34,640 nucleotides of DNA, taken from NCBI RefSeq assembly GCF_902491285.1, contig NZ_CABUHK010000063.1, positions 1-34,640 on the forward strand, written 5' to 3'. The stretch's first letter is position 1. Every line of letters starts with the position of its first letter. Source of the DNA: an uncultured Bacteroides sp. (GTDB lineage Bacteria; Bacteroidota; Bacteroidia; Bacteroidales; Bacteroidaceae). The notes under the pieces are model-generated. The model saw only the letters and a list, made by a program, of their open reading frames with translations. It did not search any database and was not told the origin of the DNA. Below, piece by piece: positions 8,434-17,115 of the stretch. Position numbers and translations under genes: made by a program.

Positions 8434-8868
8434 ATGAATAAAAAGATTGGTTACAATGATGTTCCTAAGAGTTTTTTATATTGCAATCATGATAAATGTC
8501 CTCGTCGTGGCAAATGTCTTCGTTATCAGGTCGCACTCGATATTTCACAAAAACTTCCTTACTATACGACAGTCAATCCGCAACACATAGCTGGAAATGA
8601 GAATAATTGTGACTTTTTTAAATTAAATGAAACCACACGCTTTGCCGCCGGAATGAGCCATTTGCTGGATGACATTCCACACGCTACGGCCATTGCCATA
8701 CATAAAGAAATATATTCATTGATGGGACGCAGCATGTATTATCGTATCCTTAATAAGGAACGGCTGTTGCATCCGGTTGAACAGGAGCAGATAGCCGCTA
8801 TTTTCCGCAAGCACGGAATTAAGTCAAAGCCTGTATTTGATGATTATATAGACAAATATGATTGGTAG
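8434..8868 (+). CDS. Small Cys-rich conserved Bacteroidales protein (DUF6078-like)
   Basis: The product has 144 residues, no signal peptide and no membrane segment. A cysteine cluster near the N-terminus (YCNHDKCPRRGKCLRYQ, Cys17, Cys22 and Cys28) plus a later NNCDFF suggests a metal site. The rest is helical, with MSHLLDDIPHATAIAIHKEI in the middle and a C-terminal HGIKSKPVFDDYIDKYDW. The N-terminal half resembles a family I know as DUF6078, common in Bacteroides and of unknown function. The gene ends just before the 22-bp palindromic array. I cannot assign a role. Confidence 0.7.
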   Translation: MNKKIGYNDVPKSFLYCNHDKCPRRGKCLRYQVALDISQKLPYYTTVNPQHIAGNENNCDFFKLNETTRFAAGMSHLLDDIPHATAIAIHKEIYSLMGRSMYYRILNKERLLHPVEQEQIAAIFRKHGIKSKPVFDDYIDKYDW

Positions 8869-8882
8869 ATTAGTGAGGGAAA

Positions 8883-8988
8883 TACTCATAGTGATGAGAA
8901 TTAATTCTCATCACTATGGGAATATTTTCTCATAGCGATGAGTATTTTTTCTCATCGTGGTGAGAAACTTTTCTCAATACTATGAGAA
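8883..8988. repeat. Array of five palindromic 18-bp units at an exact 22-bp period
   Basis: Five units with consensus TTCTCATnnnnATGAGAA start at 8883, 8905, 8927, 8949 and 8971, each followed by a 4-bp AT-rich spacer. They read TACTCATAGTGATGAGAA, TTCTCATCACTATGGGAA, TTCTCATAGCGATGAGTA, TTCTCATCGTGGTGAGAA and TTCTCAATACTATGAGAA. Each unit is itself an inverted repeat. Units 1 and 2 together make a perfect 32-bp palindrome (8887-8918), and unit 5 extends to a 12-bp stem with a 6-base loop (8965-8994). The array fills the convergent gap between the DUF6078-like gene and the AAA-ATPase/nuclease gene. It has no T run typical of a terminator. Confidence 0.9.
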
Positions 8989-9038
8989 AAGTTTGAGAAT
9001 GTAAGAGAGTGATTAGTCTCTTGTAATCAAGAAATTAA

Positions 9039-10598
9039 TCATTCAATCTTCCAGCCGCCTATGGTTCTTGTAGCACTGTCAAAGTTGACACCGACTTTAA
9101 TTACTTTCAGGTTTCCGGCCTGATAAGGAATGGCATAGTCCTTACTGTTAATCTGTGCCAACGCCTCTTCCGGTGTACCATCCACTTTGAATTCAAAGAC
9201 GTAAATGGCATCTTGCATTTTCACGACTGCATCCGCTCTACCGATGATAGCTGTGTCTACTTTCACGTCTATATATTGCCCCATCAGGCGGAAAAACAGA
9301 TAGAAGATAGTCTGATAATGTTTTTCTTCTTTATTGTTTAGCTTGTTGGGGATGGAAGCGAAGAAAGATTTCATCCTTTCCAGGCATTCATTCAATTTCC
9401 CGATACGTAAGTCTTTGATAAATGATATTACATAGAATGTATTCTCGCGTGCAGGCAAATGTACATAAGCAGGCATGAGAGATTCGATAAACCCTTTTCT
9501 TACTTCTTTGTTGGGATATCCCAATGTATAGGCTTGAAAATTCGGGTCGTAGCCTTTTATCGTGAGATAACCGCTTTGGTAGAGCACCGGAAGCGGGTCG
9601 GTAATTCTATTGCTGGGGGCATCAAACTGTTCCGCTGTGGCAGTGGTGGCATCCAAATCCCGAATATCGAAGTCGCTTTCTTGCAGAAGGTCTATTAAGA
9701 AAGTAGGCGTGCCGGTTGAGAACCAGAAATTCTCATAACTCTTTTGAGTAAATGCATTGATTAAACTAAAGGGATTATAAATGTCCGTACAATTCTTACT
9801 GAAGTGATATCCGTCATATTGTAGTTTTAAATGTGTGCAAGCTTCTTCGTACGTTTCGTTGTTGGCTTGAGCCATCTGTTCGATATCAAATTGCAATTGG
9901 GAGCGCAACTCTTCTTCTGTGATGCCGCAAATTGCACTATATTCATCCCACATACTGATATTTTGCAGATTATTCAACTCGCTGAAAATACTCATTTGGC
10001 TGAATTTGCTGATGCCTGTTAAGAATAGGAAACGTATATATTGCCCTTGGCTCTTGAGAGGACTGAAAAAGTCCCGCATTATATTCCGGATTTCCGCTTG
10101 AACTTCTTCATTATTGTTGCTGTCCAGCATTGGCGAATCGTATTCGTCTATCAATATCACAACTCGCTTCCCTGTCTGTTCATAAGCGCGACGGATAATG
10201 CCACTGAAGCGAAGGCTGTATGTCCCTTCTTCTTCAGACTTCCCATAGACCTTTTCCCAAATGGCTAATTGATAATTAATGTATGCGCGTAAACTGCTGG
10301 CAACTACATATTTGCTTATACTGAAATCTATATGTAGCACCGGATACACTGTCCATTCCTTTTCCAGAGTTTCCATTGCCAGTCCGTTGAACAATTCTTT
10401 CTTTCCTTGGAAATAAGCCTCGAGTGTGGATATCAGCAGACTTTTTCCAAAACGTCGGGGGCGGCTCAGAAAATAAGTTGTATTGGTATTCGCCAATTTA
10501 TAAACTAAAGGCGTTTTATCCACATATACGTAATTGTCATTGCGCAGCAGTTCGAAATTCTGTATTCCTATCGGGTATCTTCTGAAATTCATATCCAT
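9039..10598 (-). CDS. AAA-ATPase-like / PD-(D/E)XK nuclease-like protein
   Basis: The protein has about 519 residues and belongs to a family abundant in Bacteroidetes (AAA-ATPase_like plus a C-terminal PDDEXK nuclease-like domain). It opens with YPIGIQNFELLRNDNYVYVDKT, the usual start of the family. A Walker A form RPRRFGKS is at about 46-53 and a Walker B form VVILIDEYD at about 146-154. The C-terminus has GRADAVVKMQDAIYVFEFK, where D and the ExK triad fit a PD-(D/E)XK nuclease core. The frame extends to an ATG at 10643, but family alignment favours the ATG at 10598 or 10592. Function is unknown; defence and mobile-element roles have been suggested for related proteins. It follows the symporter on the same strand, and its 3' end faces the palindromic array. 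Confidence 0.88.
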   Translation of the reverse strand: MDMNFRRYPIGIQNFELLRNDNYVYVDKTPLVYKLANTNTTYFLSRPRRFGKSLLISTLEAYFQGKKELFNGLAMETLEKEWTVYPVLHIDFSISKYVVASSLRAYINYQLAIWEKVYGKSEEEGTYSLRFSGIIRRAYEQTGKRVVILIDEYDSPMLDSNNNEEVQAEIRNIMRDFFSPLKSQGQYIRFLFLTGISKFSQMSIFSELNNLQNISMWDEYSAICGITEEELRSQLQFDIEQMAQANNETYEEACTHLKLQYDGYHFSKNCTDIYNPFSLINAFTQKSYENFWFSTGTPTFLIDLLQESDFDIRDLDATTATAEQFDAPSNRITDPLPVLYQSGYLTIKGYDPNFQAYTLGYPNKEVRKGFIESLMPAYVHLPARENTFYVISFIKDLRIGKLNECLERMKSFFASIPNKLNNKEEKHYQTIFYLFFRLMGQYIDVKVDTAIIGRADAVVKMQDAIYVFEFKVDGTPEEALAQINSKDYAIPYQAGNLKVIKVGVNFDSATRTIGGWKIE

Positions 10599-10668
10599 GA
10601 TGTACGGCTGTTTTGTAAATGAAATATAGACGAAGATAAGCATTAAATGAGAATCTCGATATATCAGC

Positions 10669-12348
10669 CTATATTTTCTTTTCTTGCCTTTTTGGATTCC
10701 TTGTCATCAGTAACCCGAGCAGGGCAAAAACGACGCCTGTTGTGATGATAAGTCTCTGTCCGTTATCCGCCATGCCGCCCAATATCGCAATTCCGGCTCC
10801 GGAAGCGAAAATACCATAACCGATCACCCGTTTGCTGAAATTATTTCCCGCTTTCTCTGCCGATTCATTTTCTTCGATTTCTTTTAATTTCCGGGCATTG
10901 TTTTCTTTATTCCAGACCAAGTAAGATTGATACTTTTCAGACTCCTTGTTCTTTACCTTATAATATATCTCAAAGATTGTCAGGCATACAATCGGGAAAG
11001 TAACCCCGAGAATCATCTCCTCGGCACGATTGAGGGAGAAGCCCATCAGCGGAGTGATGAATTTGAATAAACCATTGACAACCAGGCTCAATAAAGTAGT
11101 GGTGATATTCGAAGCCGAAGTCTGCCTTTTGGAAAATAGCGTCCAGATGATGGGCAGATATAAAGGAACACCTGTCAATGCCGCCAAGCTGATAACCACA
11201 TTTACAACTCCCCCCATTTTAGGAATAAGCATAGCTATCAGTATACTGAGTGCTCCGAAAAGAATCGTCGAGATTCTTGCAACATACATCAGAGTACGGT
11301 CGGAACTTTTCGGTCTTAGATTTTTGAATATATCATTGGTGATGACTCCCGAAGCAATATTCAGTTTTGAGTTCAGCGCACTGGTAGTTGCGAAAATCAT
11401 ACCGCCGATCATTAATCCCAAAAGTCCGTTCGGAAGAACTTCCTTGCACATCATCAGGTATGCCCCTTCTGCGTCGAGCAATGAGAGAGAAGGATCATAT
11501 ACCCTGTAAACCATTGGTGGGAGCATCCATAACACCGGGCTGATGATGTATAAAGCGCCGAACAGATAACCTACTTTCCTGGAGTCATTTTGTGTCTTGA
11601 CACAGGTATAGCGCTGCACGTATGCCCAGTTGCCGCCCAGGAATATTGTGTTGTAGACACCGAAGGCTATCAGGAAGCCAAAAGTATATTCATCGTTCAG
11701 AAGATTATAGAATGTGTCGGGCACCTGCTCTATCAAGGCGGTCACTCCATTGATTTTGTCGAAAGATAAAGGAACTACGATAATAACTGCCGCTGTCAGG
11801 ATGACGAACTGAAGTACGTCTGTGGAGATAACAGCCCATAATCCGCCTGCGGAGACATACAAAATACATAGTCCGCCTAATAGTAAAATGCAGGTATTTA
11901 AAGGTAGTCCGGTGGAAACTTCTAATATTTTAGCGACCGGATAGAGGAAAGAGGCCGTAAGAAACACAGAGATAGACAAGAACAGGTAAGTGTATATCTT
12001 CTGTGTCGACTTTCCTAATCTTTTGTGTATGTATTCTGCTGCCGTGAGCGTTCCCGTTTTATGCCATTTGGGGGCAATAAGCATTCCGACAATGAGACCG
12101 GCGACAGCCATTGTCCATTGGATGGTAATTGAAACCCAGCCCATGGAGTAAGCAATGGAACCCCATACGACGAATGTGCCGGCAGAGAAAAATCCCATAA
12201 ACAGGGACAGTCCGCTCATATACCACGGCATGGTTCCGTTGGCGGCAAAGAAAGATTGCATGCTTTTACCTTTTCTGGAGAAAGCCAGTCCGACGAGGAC
12301 AACTCCAAGGGAAAATAGTACGATAGTAATGATGTCAAGAGTAGTCAT
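10669..12348 (-). CDS. Sodium:solute symporter family (SSS) transporter
   Basis: This is an inner-membrane transporter of the SSS/SLC5 family, about 559 residues with roughly 13-14 hydrophobic segments. Family-like stretches include GLSLFMGFFSAGTFVVWGS, GTLTAAEYIHKRLG, GGLWAVISTDVLQF and GGMIFATTSALNSKLN. A longer frame begins at a TTG (12402), but that codon lies inside a good minus-strand -7 box (12400-12407), so the ATG at 12348 is the better start. The gene diverges from the LacI regulator and shares its control region, so it probably imports the sugar released by the PUL enzymes; the substrate is not shown. A cytoplasmic tail of about 50 charged residues (EKYQSYLVWNKENNARKLKE) follows the core, with two more hydrophobic segments at the end. 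Confidence 0.9.
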   Translation of the reverse strand: MTTLDIITIVLFSLGVVLVGLAFSRKGKSMQSFFAANGTMPWYMSGLSLFMGFFSAGTFVVWGSIAYSMGWVSITIQWTMAVAGLIVGMLIAPKWHKTGTLTAAEYIHKRLGKSTQKIYTYLFLSISVFLTASFLYPVAKILEVSTGLPLNTCILLLGGLCILYVSAGGLWAVISTDVLQFVILTAAVIIVVPLSFDKINGVTALIEQVPDTFYNLLNDEYTFGFLIAFGVYNTIFLGGNWAYVQRYTCVKTQNDSRKVGYLFGALYIISPVLWMLPPMVYRVYDPSLSLLDAEGAYLMMCKEVLPNGLLGLMIGGMIFATTSALNSKLNIASGVITNDIFKNLRPKSSDRTLMYVARISTILFGALSILIAMLIPKMGGVVNVVISLAALTGVPLYLPIIWTLFSKRQTSASNITTTLLSLVVNGLFKFITPLMGFSLNRAEEMILGVTFPIVCLTIFEIYYKVKNKESEKYQSYLVWNKENNARKLKEIEENESAEKAGNNFSKRVIGYGIFASGAGIAILGGMADNGQRLIITTGVVFALLGLLMTRNPKRQEKKI

Positions 12349-12399
12349 ATCAAATGATTTAGTTAACAAAACAGGCTTGAAAAACCTCAAAGCCGACGG

Positions 12400-12431
12400 C
12401 AAATATATTTTCGATTCTACAGATAAACAAG
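12400..12431 (-). promoter_or_regulatory. Candidate promoter of the symporter gene
   Basis: On the minus strand, TATATTTG (12407-12400) fits the Bacteroides -7 consensus. A near-consensus CTTG (12431-12428) lies 20 bp upstream in place of TTTG. Transcription would start about 45 bp before the ATG at 12348, which argues against the upstream TTG start. Confidence 0.6.
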
Positions 12432-12450
12432 CAATTCGGAATATAAATCA

Positions 12451-12478
12451 TCGGGAACGTTACCGCAAACGTTCCCGA
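12451..12478. promoter_or_regulatory. 28-bp inverted repeat, probable LacI-family operator
   Basis: TCGGGAACGTT (12451-12461) and AACGTTCCCGA (12468-12478) are perfect 11-bp inverted arms around the 6-bp spacer ACCGCA. It lies between the divergent symporter and LacI genes, about 20 bp upstream of the symporter -33 element and 82 bp before the LacI ATG. The position and the CG-containing symmetric arms suit a LacI-type dimer. I found no second copy upstream of the SusC gene. Confidence 0.72.
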
Positions 12479-12559
12479 AATTAAACTCTTGGAGTTTTAA
12501 CATCTCAATCACGGGAATTTGATTATATTCGGGCAATTTTTAAGAAAGGGGATTAGACT

Positions 12560-13597
12560 ATGAGTAAATTAAGAGTGACTATCAAGGATTTAGCCAAGGA
12601 GCTGAAGATTTCGACTTCTACTGTTTCCAGAGCTTTGTGTGATAAATGGGATGTCAACCCGGAAACGCGCAAAGCGGTTCTGGAGCTTGCGGAAAAGTGG
12701 AATTATAAGCCGAATCCGATTTCGTTGAGTCTGAAACAGAGCCAGTCTATGTTTATCGGAGTGATTGTACCTGAATTTGTCAATTCCTTCTTTTCCGAGG
12801 TAATTATGGGCATTCAGAGTGTGCTCAATCCTGAAGGATATCATGTGTTGATTATGCAGTCTAATGAGTCGCATGAGAATGAATTGCGGAATATGCAGGC
12901 GTTGGAAGCGCAGATGGTGGATGGCTTTCTGATTTCGGTTACCCAGGAATCAGAAAACATCAGTTACTTCTCTGATTTGATTCGGAATCATTTCCCCGTG
13001 GTTTTCTTCAATCGGATTTGTGCGGAATTGAATGCTCCCTATGTGGTTATTGATGATTATAAGTGGGCTTTTTCTGCGGTCGAGCATTTGATACGGCAAG
13101 GATGCACGCGGATCGTCCATTTGGCGGGTTCTGAAGATTTGCTCATTGCGCAGAAACGTAAGAGCGGCTATATGGATGCCTTGCGAAAGTATGGATTGCC
13201 GGTTGACGAGGCTTTGATTATCGATTGTGGAATAATGATGGAAAAAGGGATAATGGCTGCCCACCAGATTCTTGAAATGGAAAAATTGCCGGATGGAATC
13301 TTTGCAGTGAATGATCCGGTGGCGATAGGGGCGATGAAAACTCTTCAAAAAAACAGGATTAGAATCCCGGAGGATATAGCAGTAGTCGGTTTCTCCGAAT
13401 CAAAGGAAGCATTTATTGTGGAACCTAACTTGACTAGTGTGGAGCAGCCGACTTTTGAAATGGGGAGGAATGCAGCACAGTTGTTATTGGAGCAAATCAA
13501 GCATAATATCAATAATGACGATAAAATGCCCTCGAAATCAATCATCCTGGATGCAAAACTGAATATCAGGGAATCGTCTCTTAGAAAGACGAGTTGA
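12560..13597 (+). CDS. LacI-family transcriptional regulator
   Basis: The product has 345 residues. An N-terminal LacI helix-turn-helix occupies about 6-30 (VTIKDLAKELKISTSTVSRA) with the hinge-helix region NYKPNPISLSLKQ at 48-60. A type I periplasmic-binding-protein-like effector domain follows (FIGVIVPEFVNSFFSEVIMG; DGIFAVNDPVAIGAMKTLQ; IAVVGFSES; LTSVEQPTFEMGRNAAQLL). The start is supported by a purine-rich AAGAAAGGGG stretch ending 9 bp before the ATG. It diverges from the symporter over a 28-bp inverted repeat and precedes the SusC operon, so it probably controls one or both in response to a sugar breakdown product. A LacI regulator is unusual for Bacteroides PULs, which mostly use hybrid two-component or ECF-sigma systems. 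Confidence 0.95.
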   Translation: MSKLRVTIKDLAKELKISTSTVSRALCDKWDVNPETRKAVLELAEKWNYKPNPISLSLKQSQSMFIGVIVPEFVNSFFSEVIMGIQSVLNPEGYHVLIMQSNESHENELRNMQALEAQMVDGFLISVTQESENISYFSDLIRNHFPVVFFNRICAELNAPYVVIDDYKWAFSAVEHLIRQGCTRIVHLAGSEDLLIAQKRKSGYMDALRKYGLPVDEALIIDCGIMMEKGIMAAHQILEMEKLPDGIFAVNDPVAIGAMKTLQKNRIRIPEDIAVVGFSESKEAFIVEPNLTSVEQPTFEMGRNAAQLLLEQIKHNINNDDKMPSKSIILDAKLNIRESSLRKTS

Positions 13598-13627
13598 AAC
13601 TTTGACCTTCTCGGAAGGTATAATTTG

Positions 13628-13680
13628 CGGGACATAGCCTTTTTCTATATGAAAGAGGTGTGTCCCGTTTTTCTTTTTCC
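13628..13680 (+). terminator. Rho-independent terminator after the LacI gene
   Basis: The outer stem CGGGACA (13628-13634) pairs with TGTCCCG (13661-13667), with an imperfect inner stem (CCTTTTTC against GAAAGAGG) and the loop TATAT. A T-rich tract, TTTTTCTTTTTCC, follows at 13668-13680. It ends LacI transcription, so the SusC operon needs its own promoter. A small hairpin (ACCTTC-TCG-GAAGGT, 13605-13619) lies just before it. Confidence 0.8.
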
Positions 13681-13774
13681 TGCTTATGAAAAAAAAATAA
13701 AAGTGCACTTCCCTTTGTTTATGGGCTTTCTGGAGAATCCTGCAGGAATGATTATGCTTTTTTCTTTAAATTTA

Positions 13775-13805
13775 TTTGGAGTTTAATAAATAATCACTAT
13801 GTTTG
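13775..13805 (+). promoter_or_regulatory. Promoter of the SusC operon
   Basis: TTTG (13775-13778), 19 bp, then TATGTTTG (13798-13805) match the Bacteroides consensus TTTG / TAnnTTTG at the expected spacing. Transcription would start near 13812, giving a leader of about 85 bases before the ATG at 13897. Confidence 0.82.
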
Positions 13806-13811
13806 CAAAGT

Positions 13812-13840
13812 CTAGCAGACCAGAGTAGACCAGTTGCTAG
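13812..13840 (+). promoter_or_regulatory. Candidate operator at the SusC transcription start: direct repeats inside an inverted repeat
   Basis: AGACCAG occurs at 13817-13823 and again at 13827-13833, exactly 10 bp apart (one helical turn). The pair is bracketed by CTAGCA (13812-13817) and its inverse TGCTAG (13835-13840). It sits at the predicted start site, where a bound protein would block the promoter. It does not resemble the 12451-12478 inverted repeat, so a different regulator, perhaps the GntR protein at 33516-34541, may bind it (inference). Confidence 0.55.
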
Positions 13841-13896
13841 CGTTGAAAACTTAGATATTCCATTTAAATTGTTAACGAGAAATTAAGTATTGCACC

Positions 13897-16800
13897 ATGA
13901 AGAACGCAGTTATTTCAAAAGCGAAGTGGTACATTAGATGCTGTAGTCTTGTGTATTTATCTATTTCCTTTTCTTCTGTAGTATATTCGGCAGAAGATGT
14001 TTCAAAAATAAACAGTGTGGAGGTTGCCCAACAGGCAAAAACGCGAACGGTAGTTGGCTCGGTGATTGATTTTGAAACAGGAGAACCAATTATCGGGGCT
14101 TCTATAGCAGTCGCCGGGAAAAGTGTGGGTACTATCAGTGACTTGGATGGGAACTTTTCTATCCGGGTGGATGGCGATAACATAAATCTGGAGGTTTCTT
14201 TTATCGGATATGAGAAGCAGACGGTGACGGTAGCGGATGGAAAGAAACTGACTGTTCGCTTGCGTGCCGTTTCTGAATTACTGGAGGAAGTGGTAATTAC
14301 TGCATATGGTTCCGGACCTCGTAAGGATTTGACAGGGGCTATAGCAAAGGCGAATGTGCAAGATATGCGTAAAGCGCCGGTTTTTAACTTTGAAGAAAGT
14401 CTTGCAGGGCGTGTAGCGGGTGTACAGGTAACTTCGTCCGACGGGCAGCCGGGCAGTGATTTGCAGATTGTCATTCGCGGTAATAACTCGGTAACTCAGG
14501 ATAATTCTCCCTTGTATGTAGTGGATGGCTTTCCGCTGGAAATGGCGGTGGGAAATATGCTGAATCCCGAAGAAATAGAGTCTATCGAAATCTTGAAAGA
14601 TGCGTCGGCTACGGCTATCTATGGTGCAAGAGGTGCGAACGGGGTAATTCTGGTGACTACAAAGAAAGGAAAGGTTAGTTCGCCTACCGTGACATACAGT
14701 GGCTGGGTAGGTGTACAGCAAATTATCAAGCAGCAGGAAATGCTTGATCCTTATGAGTTTGTACGCTATCAGTTGGAAGCGGACTACAATGTTTACAGTA
14801 AGCGTTATTTGGCTGGCGAAAGGACATTGGAAGATTATCGCAACATCGAAGGTATCAACTGGCAGGACAAGGTGTATAGGGATGCTTTGGTGCATAGCCA
14901 CAATATAGCTGTCAGGGGTGGTACTGAAAAGACGAGATACTCTGTTTCAGGGTCATTGGTAGATCAGCAAGGTATTATGCTGAATAGCGGTTACAAAAAA
15001 TATCAGGGGCGTTTCGTGCTCGATCAGACTATTAATAAGAAGATTAAAGTGGGAATTAATGCCAACTATACATATTCAAAGAAATATGGTACTATTGTAT
15101 CTGAATCGCAGACCAGTCCTACGGCTAGCTTGATGTATGCTCTGTGGGGGTATCGCCCGGTGGCAGGTGTCAATGACGGTGACTTGCTGAACGACCTGTA
15201 TGATGAATCAACTGACCCGACTACCGATCTTCGTATCAATCCCTTAATGGCTGCAGAGAATGAGTATAATCCGTTGTTCACTTACAATTTTATTGGCAAC
15301 GCTTATTTGGAATATAAAATATTGAAAAATCTGACCCTGAAGATTACGGGTGGATATAACAAGATACACCAACGCAAAGAAGTCTTCTATAACTCTAATT
15401 CGCGAGGAGGCCATCGTCATACCAACAATAAGGTGAACGGTTGGATCACCAACACGGAGCGGACAAGCCTGTTGAATGAAAATACACTGACTTATAATGT
15501 TCCTTTAAAGAAGGGACACCGTCTGAAAGTTCTGGGTGGCTTTACCGTGCAGGATAATAGTACGTTTATTGATGAAATCAGAGCAATCAATGTCCCTAAT
15601 GAGGCATTGGGAATTGCCGGACTGGATGAAGGCGAACTGACTTCCGCCACTATCAGCAAGACGGACAACGGTTTGGTTTCTTATTTGGGAAGAGCAGACT
15701 ATAATTATAAGTCCAAATATCTGCTGACCGTTTCATTCCGTGCCGATGGTTCGTCGAAATTCCCGAAAGATAACCGTTGGGCTTATTTCCCGTCTGCTTC
15801 TGCCGCGTGGGGATTTGGTGAAGAGAAATTCATAAAAAATATCAAATGGATCAGCAGCGGTAAGCTGAGAGCCGGTATCGGTACGACGGGTAATAACCGC
15901 GTGACGGATTATGCAGCATTGACAGCCTTGCAGATAACGGCAGATTCCGGATATAGCACAGGCAACACGCCGGGTAAAGGGGTAGTGCCGAAAACGCTGG
16001 GAAATCCCAAACTGAAATGGGAGACTACCGCGCAGACCAACATCGGATTGGATATGTCATTCCTGGATAGCCGGATTTCGTTCACGGCAGATTATTACTA
16101 TAAGAAAACGAAAGATTTGCTGTTGAATGCTACGTTGGCACCGAGCATGGGGTTCTTGTCCGCCTATCGGAATGTAGGATCGGTTTCCAACTCAGGACTT
16201 GAGTTTACTATTGACACTAAAAACATACAGACGAAGGAATTTTCCTGGACTTCCAGCTTCAATATCTCGTTCAACCGCAACAAGGTGTTGTCACTGAATG
16301 ATGACGAGCCGAGCCTGGCAAGCCGTGTGAACTGGGGTAACTTCAACAACGCTTATCCGTATATCGCCATTCCGGGACATCCGATCGCCATGTTCTACGG
16401 GCATATTTTTGACGGAGTTTACCAATATACCGATTTCGATAAGGTAGGAGAATCGTATATATTGAAAGACGGTGTCCCCAATAATGGAAATGCACGTGAG
16501 AAGATTCAGCCGGGAGATATCAAGTTCAAGGATATCAATCGCGATGGGGTGGTGAACGACTATGACCTGACTATTATCGGCAACCCGAACCCGAAACATA
16601 TCGGTGGTTTCGGCAATAACTTCCAGTACAAGAACTTCGACCTGAATGTATTCTTCCAATGGAGCTACGGAGGCGATGTGCTGAATGCTAACCGCATTGA
16701 GTTTGAAGGTGGCGACCCGAATGCCCGTACTTCACTGAATATGTTTGCTTCTTTTGCCAACCGCTGGACTCCCGAGAACCAGACGAACGAACTCTACCGG

Positions 16801-17091
16801 ATAGGTGGACAGGGACCGGCTGTTTATTCATCGCGTACCATTGAAGACGGTTCTTTCCTGCGCCTGAAAACGGTTGCTTTAGGATACAGGCTGCCGAATG
16901 CATGGCTGAAAAAGATAAATATCAAGTCGTTGAGAGTATATGCTTCTGCGCAGAACCTGATTACCTGGACCAAATATTCCGGACCGGATCCGGAGGTTTC
17001 CACCCGTCCCACGGCACTGACGCCTTCTTTCGACTGGTCTCCTTATCCAAGGCCGAGAACTATCACTTTAGGAGTTGACATTTCTTTTTAA
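13897..17091 (+). CDS. SusC-like TonB-dependent outer-membrane transporter
   Basis: This is a full-length SusC-family importer of 1064 residues. An N-terminal export signal (about 1-32) ends near VVYSAED. A carboxypeptidase-D-like regulatory domain spans about 50-125 (GSVIDFETGEPIIGASIAV). The TonB-box-like EEVVITAYG is at 130-138, and a plug follows with SPLYVVDGFPLEM and EILKDASATAIYGARGANG. The 22-strand barrel ends in ITLGVDISF, whose terminal Phe is typical of outer-membrane proteins. It lies 24 bp before the SusD gene and should form the pedal-bin import complex with it. It is the first gene of a plus-strand operon with its own promoter. The internal repeat-rich leader does not alter the start, as the ATG is the only good one. 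Confidence 0.97.
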   Translation: MKNAVISKAKWYIRCCSLVYLSISFSSVVYSAEDVSKINSVEVAQQAKTRTVVGSVIDFETGEPIIGASIAVAGKSVGTISDLDGNFSIRVDGDNINLEVSFIGYEKQTVTVADGKKLTVRLRAVSELLEEVVITAYGSGPRKDLTGAIAKANVQDMRKAPVFNFEESLAGRVAGVQVTSSDGQPGSDLQIVIRGNNSVTQDNSPLYVVDGFPLEMAVGNMLNPEEIESIEILKDASATAIYGARGANGVILVTTKKGKVSSPTVTYSGWVGVQQIIKQQEMLDPYEFVRYQLEADYNVYSKRYLAGERTLEDYRNIEGINWQDKVYRDALVHSHNIAVRGGTEKTRYSVSGSLVDQQGIMLNSGYKKYQGRFVLDQTINKKIKVGINANYTYSKKYGTIVSESQTSPTASLMYALWGYRPVAGVNDGDLLNDLYDESTDPTTDLRINPLMAAENEYNPLFTYNFIGNAYLEYKILKNLTLKITGGYNKIHQRKEVFYNSNSRGGHRHTNNKVNGWITNTERTSLLNENTLTYNVPLKKGHRLKVLGGFTVQDNSTFIDEIRAINVPNEALGIAGLDEGELTSATISKTDNGLVSYLGRADYNYKSKYLLTVSFRADGSSKFPKDNRWAYFPSASAAWGFGEEKFIKNIKWISSGKLRAGIGTTGNNRVTDYAALTALQITADSGYSTGNTPGKGVVPKTLGNPKLKWETTAQTNIGLDMSFLDSRISFTADYYYKKTKDLLLNATLAPSMGFLSAYRNVGSVSNSGLEFTIDTKNIQTKEFSWTSSFNISFNRNKVLSLNDDEPSLASRVNWGNFNNAYPYIAIPGHPIAMFYGHIFDGVYQYTDFDKVGESYILKDGVPNNGNAREKIQPGDIKFKDINRDGVVNDYDLTIIGNPNPKHIGGFGNNFQYKNFDLNVFFQWSYGGDVLNANRIEFEGGDPNARTSLNMFASFANRWTPENQTNELYRIGGQGPAVYSSRTIEDGSFLRLKTVALGYRLPNAWLKKINIKSLRVYASAQNLITWTKYSGPDPEVSTRPTALTPSFDWSPYPRPRTITLGVDISF

Positions 17092-17115
17092 ACCTTTAAA
17101 ATCAAAACGTTATAT

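Noticed and set aside
8883..8994. Possible CRISPR array
   Set aside because: Units are only 18 bp with 4-bp spacers at a 22-bp period. There are no unique spacers of 30 bp or so and no cas genes.
8965..8994. 12-bp stem hairpin as the terminator for the convergent genes
   Set aside because: No T run follows on either strand. It is better explained as the last unit of the phased array.
10669..12402. Longer symporter reading frame starting at TTG 12402
   Set aside because: That codon lies inside a good -7 promoter box, and the added 18 residues do not look like SSS family sequence. ATG 12348 fits better.
13701..13747. Short palindromes AAGTGCACTT (13701-13710) and TCCTGCAGGA (13738-13747) upstream of the SusC promoter as operators
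   Set aside because: At 10 bp each they are near what chance allows in this length, and neither is repeated.
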